A DNA stretch of 35,427 bases from a virus, in the IMG/VR virus record IMGVR_UViG_3300023223_000287, positions 1 through 35,427 of that record. One strand, 5' to 3'. The notes under the pieces were generated by a model. The model ran no database searches. It saw only the letters and a program-made list of their open reading frames with translations, and was not told where the DNA came from. The stretch's first letter is position 1, and each line of letters starts with the position of its first letter. Of the stretch, positions 23,784 to 32,250 are shown piece after piece. The position numbers and the translations under genes were made by a program.

Positions 23784-23838
23784 TTAATTATGTTATAGTA
23801 AGACGGGGTTTTATTTTCATTTGACCCCATCCCTAACT

Positions 23839-23864
23839 AGCTTCGCTTCGGTGAGGCTTTTTTT
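23839..23864 (+). terminator. Rho-independent terminator with UUCG loop
   Basis: AGCTTCGC pairs with GTGAGGCT (8 bp, two G-U) around TTCG, then a run of T to 23864. Stable tetraloop. Terminates the 134-aa gene, 55 nt downstream of its stop. Confidence 0.85.
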
Positions 23865-23866
23865 AT

Positions 23867-24048
23867 TTGACATTTAACCGCCAGAATAATATTTTTACAC
23901 AAAAGCAATAGATAGTTGGGCTTCTTAATTGTCGCTATTGCAACGCCACCTTATTTATTTAAGGTCTGTATACCAAGATAAGAGCTTACCAGCGTATCGG
24001 GGGCGGGACGTGCTAATTTAATTTAGACCCCGCCCCCTGAAAATTCAG
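23867..24048 (+). ncRNA. Structured gene-free stretch: candidate noncoding RNA or origin
   Basis: No ORF is supported here. A promoter-like TTGACA (23867-23872), 17 nt, TATTTT (23890-23895) is followed by three inverted repeats: GCAATAG/CTATTGC (23905-23911, 23935-23941), ACCTTA-TTTATT-TAAGGT (23948-23965) and GGGGGCGGG/CCCGCCCCC (23999-24007, 24029-24037), then CTGAA/TTCAG. On the minus strand the first repeat is followed by TTTTGTG, so it could also be a weak terminator for the gene at 24045. Strand and role are uncertain. Confidence 0.35.
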
Positions 24049-24458
24049 TCTTTAAAAACCTCAAACTTTGATTTATCAAAGTCCCTGCCTGGTATGGCAA
24101 AGGCGAAGGTAATGGGTTTCTTGCATACCATTACTAGCTTTAAAATCCTTCCGGCCTTAACAAGCCTATTCTTGCATGCGACCAGCCCTCCGGCTGAATA
24201 TCCTGACTTTTTGCATATCTCAATATTCGAAAGCGGTGTTTTGCTTTCCTCTATAGCCTTAATTACGGCATTGTTTGTAGCTTCGGCTTGAGTCTCGTTA
24301 GACGGCTGCGAAGACCTATTCCGCGTTCTTGTTCTTGATTTTCTTATGTCTGGCTTGTTGTTAAAGCCATATCTTTTCCGCGCCGCCTGGTTTCTCGCCT
24401 CGGCGTCGATTTGGTTTTGAGTTTGTTTTTCTTCTTTTATAATTCTGAAATCTAGCAT
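24045..24458 (-). CDS. Winged-helix-like DNA-binding protein
   Basis: 137 aa. The N-terminal half is basic and low in order (KRYGFNNKPDIRKSRTRTRN). The C-terminal part NAVIKAIEESKTPLSNIEIC, then KKSGYSAGGLVACKNRLVKA and GRILKLVMVCKKPITFAFAI, reads as a winged helix: helix, helix-turn-helix, then a beta wing. Could be a regulator or replication accessory protein. It lies directly upstream of neither promoter nor enzyme partner but shares the strand with the two methyltransferases, 12 nt after them. Confidence 0.55.
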   Translation of the reverse strand: MLDFRIIKEEKQTQNQIDAEARNQAARKRYGFNNKPDIRKSRTRTRNRSSQPSNETQAEATNNAVIKAIEESKTPLSNIEICKKSGYSAGGLVACKNRLVKAGRILKLVMVCKKPITFAFAIPGRDFDKSKFEVFKD

Positions 24459-24470
24459 TTTATTCCCTTT

Positions 24471-25229
24471 TTAAATCATTGTTAATTGCACGGCCTTGAT
24501 AGCCTGGTCGTTCTGTTTTTCGTCTTCGGATTTTTTGGCGAACGCTTCCAAGTTCCGACAAGATAGATCAAACCATTTCTCTTCGATCTCTATGCCTATA
24601 AATTTGCGCCCCAGTAACAACGCGGCCTCCCCTGTGCTACCCGAACCCATGAAAGAGTCTAAAACCGTCTGGCCGCGCTTAGAACTGTTTTTTATATATA
24701 GTTTGATTAGCTCAATTGGTTTTGTCGTCGGATGGGGCGTATTTTTTAGTAATGGGATTCTAACGCAAGACATCGACCCGCAGTCGTCTAGCTGGAAAGC
24801 TTTGCCGACACTACCGAAGAAAGTATATTCGCAGTTCGACATATACCACCGGTTTTGCGTCCCCGCGCCTTTGTCCCAGACTAAAATATTATGCTGATAA
24901 ATTCCGTTTTTCTTCGCGTTAAATATAAGATCTCCTAGATGTCTATGATTTGACATTATGTAACAATGGCTAGGGTTTTTCATAATTGCGGCCAATAGGG
25001 GCATGAAGTCCGGCCAGTCTATATCGCAAGTCACAATTTTTCCGTTGTTGTTATAAGCTTTTCTATCGAACTTTCCGCCACTCATTCCGCCGCTGTTTCC
25101 GCCGGAGGTTAGCTTATAGGGCGGGTCTGTAAATATCATGTCAACCGGTTCAAGAGTGGGCAATATTTTAATCGTGTCGCCAAGGTATAAAACCGCGTCG
25201 CCTATGGTTTCCTTTCGTAAATATGGCAT
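24471..25229 (-). CDS. DNA methyltransferase, N6-adenine/N4-cytosine type (beta class order)
   Basis: 252 aa. Catalytic motif IV TDPPY (Asp35-Tyr38) comes first and the AdoMet-binding motif DSFMGSGSTGEAALLLGRKF with IGIE lies at about 191-214, the order of the beta class. HPTTKP (166-171) is conserved in this family. DPPY favours adenine N6 methylation. Target sequence cannot be read from the protein. The start directly follows the stop of the C5 methyltransferase. No restriction enzyme is near, so the pair probably protects phage DNA or modifies expression. Confidence 0.88.
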   Translation of the reverse strand: MPYLRKETIGDAVLYLGDTIKILPTLEPVDMIFTDPPYKLTSGGNSGGMSGGKFDRKAYNNNGKIVTCDIDWPDFMPLLAAIMKNPSHCYIMSNHRHLGDLIFNAKKNGIYQHNILVWDKGAGTQNRWYMSNCEYTFFGSVGKAFQLDDCGSMSCVRIPLLKNTPHPTTKPIELIKLYIKNSSKRGQTVLDSFMGSGSTGEAALLLGRKFIGIEIEEKWFDLSCRNLEAFAKKSEDEKQNDQAIKAVQLTMI

Positions 25230-26597
25230 TTAAGCATATCCTTTTGAAAAACTGGTTTCTATGTTTGATTTCATATAATCCGGCGCGTTTTCGCTTACAA
25301 TTGCTCTTGCAAGAGCCGGGGGAACTGAATTTCCGCACATATGGACAAGTTTTGTTTTTGTTAATTTTTTGCCGTTAATACTGACATCGAAATTTGTGGA
25401 GTCTGGGAAACCTTGAGCGCGGTAAAGCTCTTTATGAGTTAACATTCTCATTTTGATGTCTGATATTTGGTAATCTTGCCCTTTGATTGTGACAATTAAT
25501 CCGAATCTATCATTCCCGGTTATCGTGTGTAAAGGGTCGTTTAATGTCTGCCCGACACCCGCGCCATAATATTTAATCAAGAAAGCATTAACTAGCCCGA
25601 ATTTAGGACTTCTTGTTATTGTATGAAGCGGCTCATTCAGGCTTTGGCCTATGGCCGTACCATAAAATTTGGTCAAAAAAGCCCTTACTAGTAAATGCTC
25701 GTTTTTGGTGGTTATGGTTGTTAATGGCTGATTAAGCGAATATTGTCTGTTATTTCCGCCCCATCCGGTTTGGCCAATCCTGACAATAAAAGCGTTTTTG
25801 TCTTCAGTCACAAATTTTTGAATCCCTTTCGCAATCCTAGCTAGGGTTTTGTCAGCTAATGGCCGCTTAATTCGCAAGCCTTCCGACTTTACGTCCTTTT
25901 TTGACATAAAAATACTATGAACCGGCTCGTCCCAGTCTATGATGTCTCCGGCTGTTTTATAGGGCAATAGATCGCGGTTGAATAAATCGTGTCTCGTTCC
26001 ATGCGTAATTTTAGGAATCTTAATTGGTAAGCCGTCATTTCTGGCAATTAGAAAAAATCTTTTCCGGCTTGTTGACGCGCCGTAATGATGGGCATGGTAA
26101 ACGCCGAATTCGACTTCGTAGCCTAAAGCCTCAAGATGACTCTTCCATAGATTAAAGGTTTCGCCCTTTCTTTTTTTATCCGGTCGATTTGATTTATCAA
26201 GCGGACACCAGGTGACAAATTCTTCGACGTTTTCTAAAAATATTAAGGTTGGTTTAACCAAGCTAGCCCATTTTAAAACAACCCAGGCGAGGCCGCGAAT
26301 TTCTTTCTTTACCGGCAAGCCGCCCTTGGCCTTTGAGAAATGAGTGCAATCCGGGCTAAACCAAGCGACATCAACGACGCGACCTTCGCAACCTTTCACA
26401 ATATCAAAGTCGTTTACGTCTTCACAAAAATGTTTAGTCTTTGGATTGTTTGCCTTGTGCATAGCTAATGCAGCGGCATCGTGATTTATTGCTATATCAG
26501 TATGGCGACCTAGTGCTTGCTCAATACCTACATCAGCACCGCCACCACCAGCGAAATTAACGGCAATGATTCCTTGTCGTTTAATATTTGTTATCAT
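25230..26597 (-). CDS. DNA cytosine-5 methyltransferase with repeat-type target region
   Basis: 455 aa. Motif I FAGGGGADVG (15-24), motif IV SPDCTHFS (Cys84 is the probable nucleophile; the usual PPC is PDC), motif VI ENV (122-124), motif VIII TSRKRFFLIA (176-185), and motif X GNSVPPALARAI near the end. The target-recognition region has three copies of a SLNxPLxTIT unit at 287-296, 319-328 and 351-360, exactly 32 residues apart, plus a distant DEPVHSI at 223-229. Such a phage family is known. AAAGGGA ribosome site. Target unknown. Confidence 0.9.
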   Translation of the reverse strand: MITNIKRQGIIAVNFAGGGGADVGIEQALGRHTDIAINHDAAALAMHKANNPKTKHFCEDVNDFDIVKGCEGRVVDVAWFSPDCTHFSKAKGGLPVKKEIRGLAWVVLKWASLVKPTLIFLENVEEFVTWCPLDKSNRPDKKRKGETFNLWKSHLEALGYEVEFGVYHAHHYGASTSRKRFFLIARNDGLPIKIPKITHGTRHDLFNRDLLPYKTAGDIIDWDEPVHSIFMSKKDVKSEGLRIKRPLADKTLARIAKGIQKFVTEDKNAFIVRIGQTGWGGNNRQYSLNQPLTTITTKNEHLLVRAFLTKFYGTAIGQSLNEPLHTITRSPKFGLVNAFLIKYYGAGVGQTLNDPLHTITGNDRFGLIVTIKGQDYQISDIKMRMLTHKELYRAQGFPDSTNFDVSINGKKLTKTKLVHMCGNSVPPALARAIVSENAPDYMKSNIETSFSKGYA

Positions 26598-26598
26598 C

Positions 26599-27222
<624 letters not shown>

Positions 27223-27365
27223 CTTGTGAGTCCTTCTATTTAAATCCCCCTCCTATTTTTAATACCCCATAATAAGGGGATGGGCGGCCGAGTATAGAAG
27301 GGAACTCGCACGATGGGTTTTAGCTTTGCAAAGCCAAGTGACCACCGCCTATGTCATATAATATA

Positions 27366-27746
27366 TTAATCTGGCGCCGGTTCAAGTGAAATTTTGGCGC
27401 GTTCATTCTTTCTAATTTGGTAAATTACATTCCCCATGTCCTTTGGACTTATCCTAGTGAACTCACAATATGGAATGGAATCGTCTTTATTAATGTCGCC
27501 CTTCCGTAATTTCACGTTGTTTTTTGTCGAAGATAAATCCTCTGCGATGTAATCGTTTAGGTTTATATACTCGCCAGACACCAAACACTGCGCCCGCCCG
27601 TTATATCCTATCATTAGGTATCTTAGCGGTTTAGCAGGGCTATATCCACGGCCTATAAAGTCGGCCATATACCACCATTCGAAAGGCTTAAATCTTGTCG
27701 ATGGGTTGAAATCTTTTTTAATTAAGCAGTTAAATAGATGTTTCAT
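27366..27746 (-). CDS. Hypothetical protein (126 aa)
   Basis: Not recognised. Aromatic-rich N-terminal half (FKPFEWWYMADFIGRG; LRYLMIGYNGRAQCLVSGEY), then charged turns and YCEFTRISPKDMGNVIYQIRK. No membrane helix or signal. The start overlaps the stop of the 95-aa gene by one base (TAATG), and a 143-nt gap without a gene follows it. Confidence 0.55.
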   Translation of the reverse strand: MKHLFNCLIKKDFNPSTRFKPFEWWYMADFIGRGYSPAKPLRYLMIGYNGRAQCLVSGEYINLNDYIAEDLSSTKNNVKLRKGDINKDDSIPYCEFTRISPKDMGNVIYQIRKNERAKISLEPAPD

Positions 27747-28033
27747 TATTTGGTTTCTTTCTTAATTTGCCTGTCCAATTCATCCCATTCTAGTGTCGGT
27801 TCTTCTGTTCTAACCGTCACTAAATCAGACAAAAAACCGTCAAAATCTATGCAATGATCTTTGTTTTTGATGATAAAATCGTCGCAACATAAATGGCATT
27901 TTGTCATATGAATTTCACCGTAATCGGATGCAATGTACTTTTTGTATTTATTGCCCCTTTTAATGCCTTCAAGACACCATGAACAAGTATGATCTTTGGC
28001 CGCTTTTTGCACCCTTTCGCTTATTAATTCCAT
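27746..28033 (-). CDS. Small zinc-binding-type protein
   Basis: 95 aa. CSWCLEG (Cys17, Cys20) and CHLCCDD (near 46-50) give a Cys4-type zinc site, with GNKYKKYIASDYGEIHM between, the layout of small phage zinc-ribbon proteins. C-terminal half is acidic. The start overlaps the preceding gene by one base (TAATG). Function unknown; a DNA- or protein-binding adaptor is possible. Confidence 0.6.
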   Translation of the reverse strand: MELISERVQKAAKDHTCSWCLEGIKRGNKYKKYIASDYGEIHMTKCHLCCDDFIIKNKDHCIDFDGFLSDLVTVRTEEPTLEWDELDRQIKKETK

Positions 28034-28275
28034 TATTTTCCACCCCGTAAAAGCTGGTTTAATTTTCGTTTAATCGGGTTAAATATAGGGCGCGGGTCTT
28101 TCATTGTTTCCGGCCTGATTTGCTCTTTACGCGCCAGGCGGAAAGCATAGCGCATAAGGCGCTTATTTTGTGGCGTTTCGTTATGGCCGTATGCAATAGC
28201 CCGATCTTTTGCTCTTCGGGTTAATAATGTTTCTGTCCAGTCTGGGATGTGGTTGCCGTTTGAGTCTTTTTTCAT
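28033..28275 (-). CDS. Basic hypothetical protein (80 aa)
   Basis: 80 aa, strongly basic (TRRAKDRAIAYG, RLMRYAFRLARKEQIR, NPIKRKLNQLLRGGK). No family recognised; could bind nucleic acid. ATGA overlap with the gene upstream and one-base overlap downstream. Confidence 0.55.
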   Translation of the reverse strand: MKKDSNGNHIPDWTETLLTRRAKDRAIAYGHNETPQNKRLMRYAFRLARKEQIRPETMKDPRPIFNPIKRKLNQLLRGGK

Positions 28276-28718
28276 CTCTCGCCATCCAAAATTTTGTAAT
28301 ATTCGGTTAATGAATTGCCATCAAGATTTGGAACTAATTTTTCAGTAATAATTCTAATGGCCTCATCTAAGAAGTTTTTGAAGTCCGCCTGGCTCATCTT
28401 TTCAAAGCTGATCGAGCGCGGTATAATCATTATATTATCTGAGCCGTGAACCTTTACGCTATCAACCATGTTTAAATGATATTTGATTTGTGTTAGCAGG
28501 TCGGATGAATTTGCATAGTAATCGGAATGGTCAACGGCAAATTTTAGCAAGCCGAATAAAAGCCGGTGCTGTTTTGGATTCCGTGAGCCTTTTAGGTCGA
28601 TGACAAATTCTTTACCCTCTGCAAGACCTCCCATAAATATTTCCGCTTGCTCTCCGCATCCGAATAAACCCATATTCCCAATATACCGCTCAATTACTCT
28701 CACGTTTATTTTAGTCAT
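28272..28718 (-). CDS. DUF1367-like phage protein
   Basis: 148 aa. SRNPKQHRLLFGLLKFAVDH, then QIKYHLNMVDSVK, then IMIIPRSISFEKMSQADFKN and FLDEAIRIIT follows the DUF1367 pattern (P-QHR, P-SISF-KM), a family found beside phage recombination and replication genes and sometimes compared with NinB-type recombination helpers. Function is not settled. Overlaps the next gene by 4 nt (ATGA). Confidence 0.65.
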   Translation of the reverse strand: MTKINVRVIERYIGNMGLFGCGEQAEIFMGGLAEGKEFVIDLKGSRNPKQHRLLFGLLKFAVDHSDYYANSSDLLTQIKYHLNMVDSVKVHGSDNIMIIPRSISFEKMSQADFKNFLDEAIRIITEKLVPNLDGNSLTEYYKILDGER

Positions 28719-28920
28719 TTATTTTCCCAATCCCCCAATTTTCTTTAGTGTTGCAGTGTTCAACCAATTCATTGGCGGCATCGTTTCCATATTTTTCTGA
28801 AAACATACGCAATATCATTCCAACGGTGTTATGCTGTTCTGCGCCGTCGATAATTTCTTCGGCTTTAACAAACTCGTTATCGTGGTCTAATCCAGTAAAA
28901 CCATTAAATTGTCTACCCAT
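28711..28920 (-). CDS. Small hypothetical protein (69 aa)
   Basis: 69 aa, acidic, with AAAGGGA ribosome site. FVKAEEIIDGAEQHNTVGMI followed by LRMFSEKYGNDAANELVEHC reads as a helical pair. First gene after the divergent promoter (28953-28981); it overlaps the next gene by 8 nt. Confidence 0.6.
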   Translation of the reverse strand: MGRQFNGFTGLDHDNEFVKAEEIIDGAEQHNTVGMILRMFSEKYGNDAANELVEHCNTKENWGIGKIND

Positions 28921-28952
28921 TTGAATCCCTTTCTGTTTTAAAATATACCCTA

Positions 28953-28981
28953 TTGATATGTTATAAATTATAAGTTGTCAA
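28953..28981 (-). promoter_or_regulatory. Divergent promoter, minus side
   Basis: -35 TTGACA (28976-28981), 17-nt spacer, -10 TATCAA (28953-28958). Drives the 69-aa gene and the block to the methyltransferases. Confidence 0.6.
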
Positions 28982-29009
28982 CATCATTATGTATATTAAT
29001 GTGTTGACA
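28977..29009. promoter_or_regulatory. Shared divergent-promoter element, copy 2
   Basis: GTCAACA-N18-TGTTGACA with TTATGTATA at positions 4-12 of N18, in the same register as 21967-21999. Extended arms are TTGTCAACA and TGTTGACAA. Both -35 hexamers are in the arms. Confidence 0.65.
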
Positions 29010-29032
29010 ATCTTTAGGGGGTGATCTAAATT
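29004..29032 (+). promoter_or_regulatory. Divergent promoter, plus side
   Basis: -35 TTGACA (29004-29009), 17-nt spacer, -10 TAAATT (29027-29032). Starts the recombination operon. Confidence 0.65.
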
Positions 29033-29065
29033 ACATCTATTGAATTGATAAAGGGAAAAATCAAA

Positions 29066-29242
29066 ATGCTTTCAATAAAACAAACTAGCGCGGGCTATCA
29101 TTTAACAGACGGGCTTGAAGAAAGAACCTCAAGCGCCGAAGAACTACACGCTTTTAAGGCTGTTCAAATGTGGCATGAATACATAATAGACGGAGATTCT
29201 ATCGTTTACGTGTTTTTTGATAGGGTGGAACAATATGCCTAA
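29066..29242 (+). CDS. Small hypothetical protein (58 aa)
   Basis: 58 aa from ATG 29066 with AAAGGGA upstream; an in-frame TTG at 29045 is too early. Beta/helix mix with MLSIKQTSAGYHLTDGLEER and a helical EELHAFKAVQMWHEYII. Not recognised. First gene of the plus operon; the next ATG overlaps it by 8 nt. Confidence 0.6.
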   Translation: MLSIKQTSAGYHLTDGLEERTSSAEELHAFKAVQMWHEYIIDGDSIVYVFFDRVEQYA

Positions 29243-29657
29243 TAAAGAATTATATATGAACTGGCATAAAAATTTGCAGATAGTTTTAAGAAACCCGACA
29301 ATCACAAAGGCGACTTTAAAATCCCTTTTGATCTTCGAAGACGTTCCGCAATGTGGATTTTATATAAATCACTACAAGCGGAAATTGCCCGATAATGCCG
29401 GATTCAGCGATACAATAATTCAAGGTTGCGCGGTTTGGATGGAAGGCGAAAACCTCCGTTGCAAAATAAACAACCGGTTCATCGATGTCGATATATTTGA
29501 AATAGGCGGCTGGCAATACGTCTATATGAATCCCATAACTGAAAAGCGATATAAAGAACTTGTCGCTTCCGGTGGCGTTAAAAAAGAAAGCGCCGTTAAA
29601 AAAGAAATTAACACCGACCCAAAAAAAGACATTCGCGATGAAGGTCTTATTTATTAA
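29235..29657 (+). CDS. Hypothetical protein (140 aa)
   Basis: 140 aa from ATG 29235 (GGTGGA five bases upstream); an earlier in-frame TTG at 29217 is less likely. Middle portion FYINHYKRKLPDNAGF, IIQGCAVWMEGENLRCKINN and RFIDVDIFEIGGWQYVYMN is beta-rich, followed by a charged Lys-rich tail (KKESAVKKEINTDPKK). No family recognised. Confidence 0.55.
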   Translation: MPNKELYMNWHKNLQIVLRNPTITKATLKSLLIFEDVPQCGFYINHYKRKLPDNAGFSDTIIQGCAVWMEGENLRCKINNRFIDVDIFEIGGWQYVYMNPITEKRYKELVASGGVKKESAVKKEINTDPKKDIRDEGLIY

Positions 29658-29672
29658 AAGGAATTTTAACAA

Positions 29673-29924
29673 ATGAGCAAAGATACCCCCGCCGCTCGAT
29701 GGCGCGAAGATGGCGAACCAGACCCCCACGACGGACGCTATGATTGCAAGCGTTCCGACTTGGGTCTTGGTCACATGACCGACGATATGATAGCTAACGC
29801 TCAATATATGGGCGAAGGCGAAATTATGATGCAAACAGCCGTTAAAGACCGTATTCGGTGGCTTTCTCGACAACTTGAAAATACTAACAAAACAATTAAA
29901 CAACTAGAAAAGGAAAAGGCATGA
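29673..29924 (+). CDS. Small phage protein of ARWRE-GEPDPH type
   Basis: 83 aa. TPAARWREDGEPDPHDGRYD followed by CKRSDLGLGHMTDDMIANA matches a recurrent small protein in phages of alphaproteobacteria, with a C-terminal helical tail (WLSRQLENTNKTIKQLEKE). Function unknown. The stop overlaps the next start (ATGA). Confidence 0.65.
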   Translation: MSKDTPAARWREDGEPDPHDGRYDCKRSDLGLGHMTDDMIANAQYMGEGEIMMQTAVKDRIRWLSRQLENTNKTIKQLEKEKA

Positions 29925-30676
29925 CTAATGCAGGAATAGGCCACAACAGCGGCGAAAAAACAGAAGACGAAAACCAAACCAAATATGAAAAGCTATTGGC
30001 CTTCAGCAATGAAATCGTCGAGGCCGTCGCTCGTTTTCAAGATGCCGTCAAAAATGGAATTGACGACGAAGAAACCGCCGGAAAAGCCGGCAAGTTTTTA
30101 ACTCGGATAAAAGCCCATAGATCGGACTCTGAAAAGCAGCGCAAAATTGACGTTGAACCATCTAACAAAACAACCAAAAAGATAAATGCTGAATATGCAA
30201 TTATTAAAGAGGCCATGACCGGCGCGGTTGGTATGGTCGAAGGAAAATTAAGCGGGTTTCTTGCCAAAAAGCGCGAAGAACAGGAAGCCGCCAGGCTTGA
30301 AGCCGAAAAAGCTGAAGCTGAAGCAAGACAAAAGGCCGAACGTTTAAGAAAAGAAGCCGAAGAAAGCGACAACCTCGAACAACAACTCGCCGCCAAAGAA
30401 GCCGAAAAACAGGTCAAAGCCGCTGCGAAAGAAACTAAAGAAGCTGCCAAGAATAAAGGCATTTCCGGCGGTTCTGTTAGCGGTCGGTCAAAATCTCATA
30501 GAGTAGTAGCGGTTCATAAGGCTAAAATCACACATATTGATTTAGCGGCCAAACATTATAAAAACCACCCGCAAGTCATTGAACTTTTAGAACGTCTGGC
30601 GTCGGCTGAATTAAGAGCCGATCACGACCTTATCATTGACGGTTTCGAGCGTCATATCACTGACGAAATTCGATAG
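29921..30676 (+). CDS. GIGHN-motif coiled-coil protein upstream of RecT
   Basis: 251 aa. Starts with MTNAGIGHNSG, a peptide typical of alphaproteobacterial phage proteins. Residues 20-175 are charged helix, with a Glu/Ala/Lys-rich coiled coil from about 105 to 175 (EEQEAARLEAEKAEAEARQK). The C-terminal part DLAAKHYKNHPQVIELLERL, ASAELRA and GFERHITDE resembles proteins paired with RecT-type genes (DUF1351-like pattern). It is probably a recombination helper. ATGA overlap with the gene upstream. Confidence 0.6.
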   Translation: MTNAGIGHNSGEKTEDENQTKYEKLLAFSNEIVEAVARFQDAVKNGIDDEETAGKAGKFLTRIKAHRSDSEKQRKIDVEPSNKTTKKINAEYAIIKEAMTGAVGMVEGKLSGFLAKKREEQEAARLEAEKAEAEARQKAERLRKEAEESDNLEQQLAAKEAEKQVKAAAKETKEAAKNKGISGGSVSGRSKSHRVVAVHKAKITHIDLAAKHYKNHPQVIELLERLASAELRADHDLIIDGFERHITDEIR

Positions 30677-30684
30677 GGCTTTAC

Positions 30685-30713
30685 TTGTCGGATTATATAC
30701 ACTAGTATATACA
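30685..30713 (+). promoter_or_regulatory. Weak candidate promoter before recT
   Basis: -35 TTGTCG (30685-30690), 17-nt spacer, -10 TATACA (30708-30713), in a 63-nt gap containing two ATATACA direct repeats. Only moderate consensus. Confidence 0.35.
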
Positions 30714-30739
30714 TGAAAGTGTTTACAAAGGGAAAAACA

Positions 30740-31831
30740 ATGACAGATAAGAAACCAGCTTCCACCGCCTTAACTTTACGGGCAGGTGGTGAAGTAAAGG
30801 CCATAATACCGCAAACCTTCGGCGAAATTGCTATTTTAGCGAACGCTATATTTCAATCAAATATGAAGCCGTCAAAACTAAGCGAAATGGATTTAACTAT
30901 CGCTATTATGTGGGGGATGGAACTAGGTTTAACCCCTATGGCCGCGTCGCAAGAAATAGCGGTTATAAATGGCAAGCCCGCCGTTTATGGCAATACCGCA
31001 ATGGCTATTGTCCGCGCCTCCGGTTTTGTTGAATACATAAAAGAAACGCAAGGCCAAGACGACGACGGCAAATTATGGGCAAAATGTGAAGCGCGTCGAA
31101 AAGGCGAAGACATTGACCATGTCAGAACATTTACTCAGGACGACGCGGCCAAGGCCGGTTTATGGTCAAAGTCTGGCGTTTGGGCAAACTACCCAAAAAG
31201 AATGTTACAACATCGGGCGCGGGGTCAAATACTGAATGACGTTTTCCCCGATTGCCTTAAAGGTCTCGCCACTTATGAAGAGGTGCAAGACTATCCTTCG
31301 ACAAATGATAGCCTTTCGACAAGAGACGATTTCTCGCCGGAAAAGGGGCAAGGTAAAAACGCCGGATATTCTGGCGAACCTGATTCCGTCGAAGATTTAT
31401 TCGACGAAGATAAGGTCGTCGACGCTGACTTCGAAGAAGTTCCGGAAACAGAATCAGAACCAGAAAACGGGACTGCAGTCACCGAACCACAACCAGAATA
31501 TTTTTTCGCAATTCAAGAATTTGGTTCGGAAGGCGAAGGCATAGCATTTTATTTGGAACACGGGTTTTTAGAAACGGAAGCAAATATTTTATTTGAGTAT
31601 AATAACGAGCTTTTGATTTGTGACGATATTAAAAAAATCGGATTTGTTAAAGACAGAATCAATAAAGACCGTGCCGGATTTTCTAAAATGCTAATCAAGG
31701 CCGTTCGGGATATGTTTTCCGATTGCGAAGAAAATCTGCCAAAACCCGAACTCGATAAAAAAACTGATTTAGCTTTCGACAAAGTGATCGGAAAAGAAGT
31801 CGGCGACCTAAAAAAAGAATTAGAATTTTAA
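30740..31831 (+). CDS. recT: RecT-family single-strand annealing protein
   Basis: 363 aa from ATG 30740 (AAAGGGA site); an ATG at 30713 is earlier and lacks a site. The core is a RecT-family pattern: IMWGMELGLTPMAASQEIAV, INGKPAVYGNTAMAIVRASG (about 56-94), CEARRKGEDI, FTQDDAAKAGLWSKSG and WANYPKRMLQHRARGQIL (148-165), then a DVFPDCLKGLATYEE tail. It anneals complementary single strands and drives recombination. After about residue 185 there is a 110-residue acidic linker (EDLFDEDKVVDADFEEVPE) and a separate helical C-terminus, longer than typical RecT. No exonuclease partner adjacent. Confidence 0.88.
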   Translation: MTDKKPASTALTLRAGGEVKAIIPQTFGEIAILANAIFQSNMKPSKLSEMDLTIAIMWGMELGLTPMAASQEIAVINGKPAVYGNTAMAIVRASGFVEYIKETQGQDDDGKLWAKCEARRKGEDIDHVRTFTQDDAAKAGLWSKSGVWANYPKRMLQHRARGQILNDVFPDCLKGLATYEEVQDYPSTNDSLSTRDDFSPEKGQGKNAGYSGEPDSVEDLFDEDKVVDADFEEVPETESEPENGTAVTEPQPEYFFAIQEFGSEGEGIAFYLEHGFLETEANILFEYNNELLICDDIKKIGFVKDRINKDRAGFSKMLIKAVRDMFSDCEENLPKPELDKKTDLAFDKVIGKEVGDLKKELEF

Positions 31832-31857
31832 TCTAACTAAATACGAGGAATCAATAA

Positions 31858-32241
31858 ATGAAAAAGCAAACAATGAATAGACCGTCTAGAATGCGATTTA
31901 TCGCTGCCGCTGCCGCCGCCGCTATGAGTATGCAAGGTTCTGCACTCGTGGCAGCAGCGCCAACAAACTCCCAATGGTTTCAACCTGAAGCTATTGTCAG
32001 AAGCGGATTGCGCCAAACCGGAAAACAGCAGAAAAAACGCAACAGACGCAAAACCAACCAACAAGGCCATAAAGCCAACCGCCGCACAATTTTGGAATGG
32101 TGGAATCGTTTGTCGGGCAAAGAGAAAAAAGCATTTGATTTAATCCAGGCCATGACCAATTGGCAAAATTTCCAATGGCGCAAAGCTGGCGGTAGACGCG
32201 ATTTAACGACGGTCGAAAAATTCTCAGCTTTACAGCGGTAA
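31858..32241 (+). CDS. Basic protein with Ala-rich N-terminal hydrophobic segment
   Basis: 127 aa, GAGGA ribosome site. Residues 13-35 are Ala-rich and hydrophobic (FIAAAAAAAMSMQGSALVAA), which could be a signal sequence, a short membrane anchor or a low-complexity run. The rest is Lys/Arg-rich (GKQQKKRNRRKTNQQGHKAN) with a possible helical C-terminus (RLSGKEKKAFDLIQAMTNWQ). No family recognised. Its location between recT and an HNH nuclease suggests a DNA-related role if it is not exported. Confidence 0.5.
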   Translation: MKKQTMNRPSRMRFIAAAAAAAMSMQGSALVAAAPTNSQWFQPEAIVRSGLRQTGKQQKKRNRRKTNQQGHKANRRTILEWWNRLSGKEKKAFDLIQAMTNWQNFQWRKAGGRRDLTTVEKFSALQR

Positions 32242-32250
32242 AAACAAACC

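Noticed and set aside
29316-29903. 195-codon minus-strand ORF opposite the plus operon
   Set aside because: It spans two well-supported plus-strand genes and lacks a ribosome site; long antisense frames arise from codon bias.
30037-30462. 141-codon minus-strand ORF rich in Ala and Ser
   Set aside because: It is the antisense of a Glu/Ala/Lys coiled-coil region, which gives an open Ser/Leu/Ala frame by composition.
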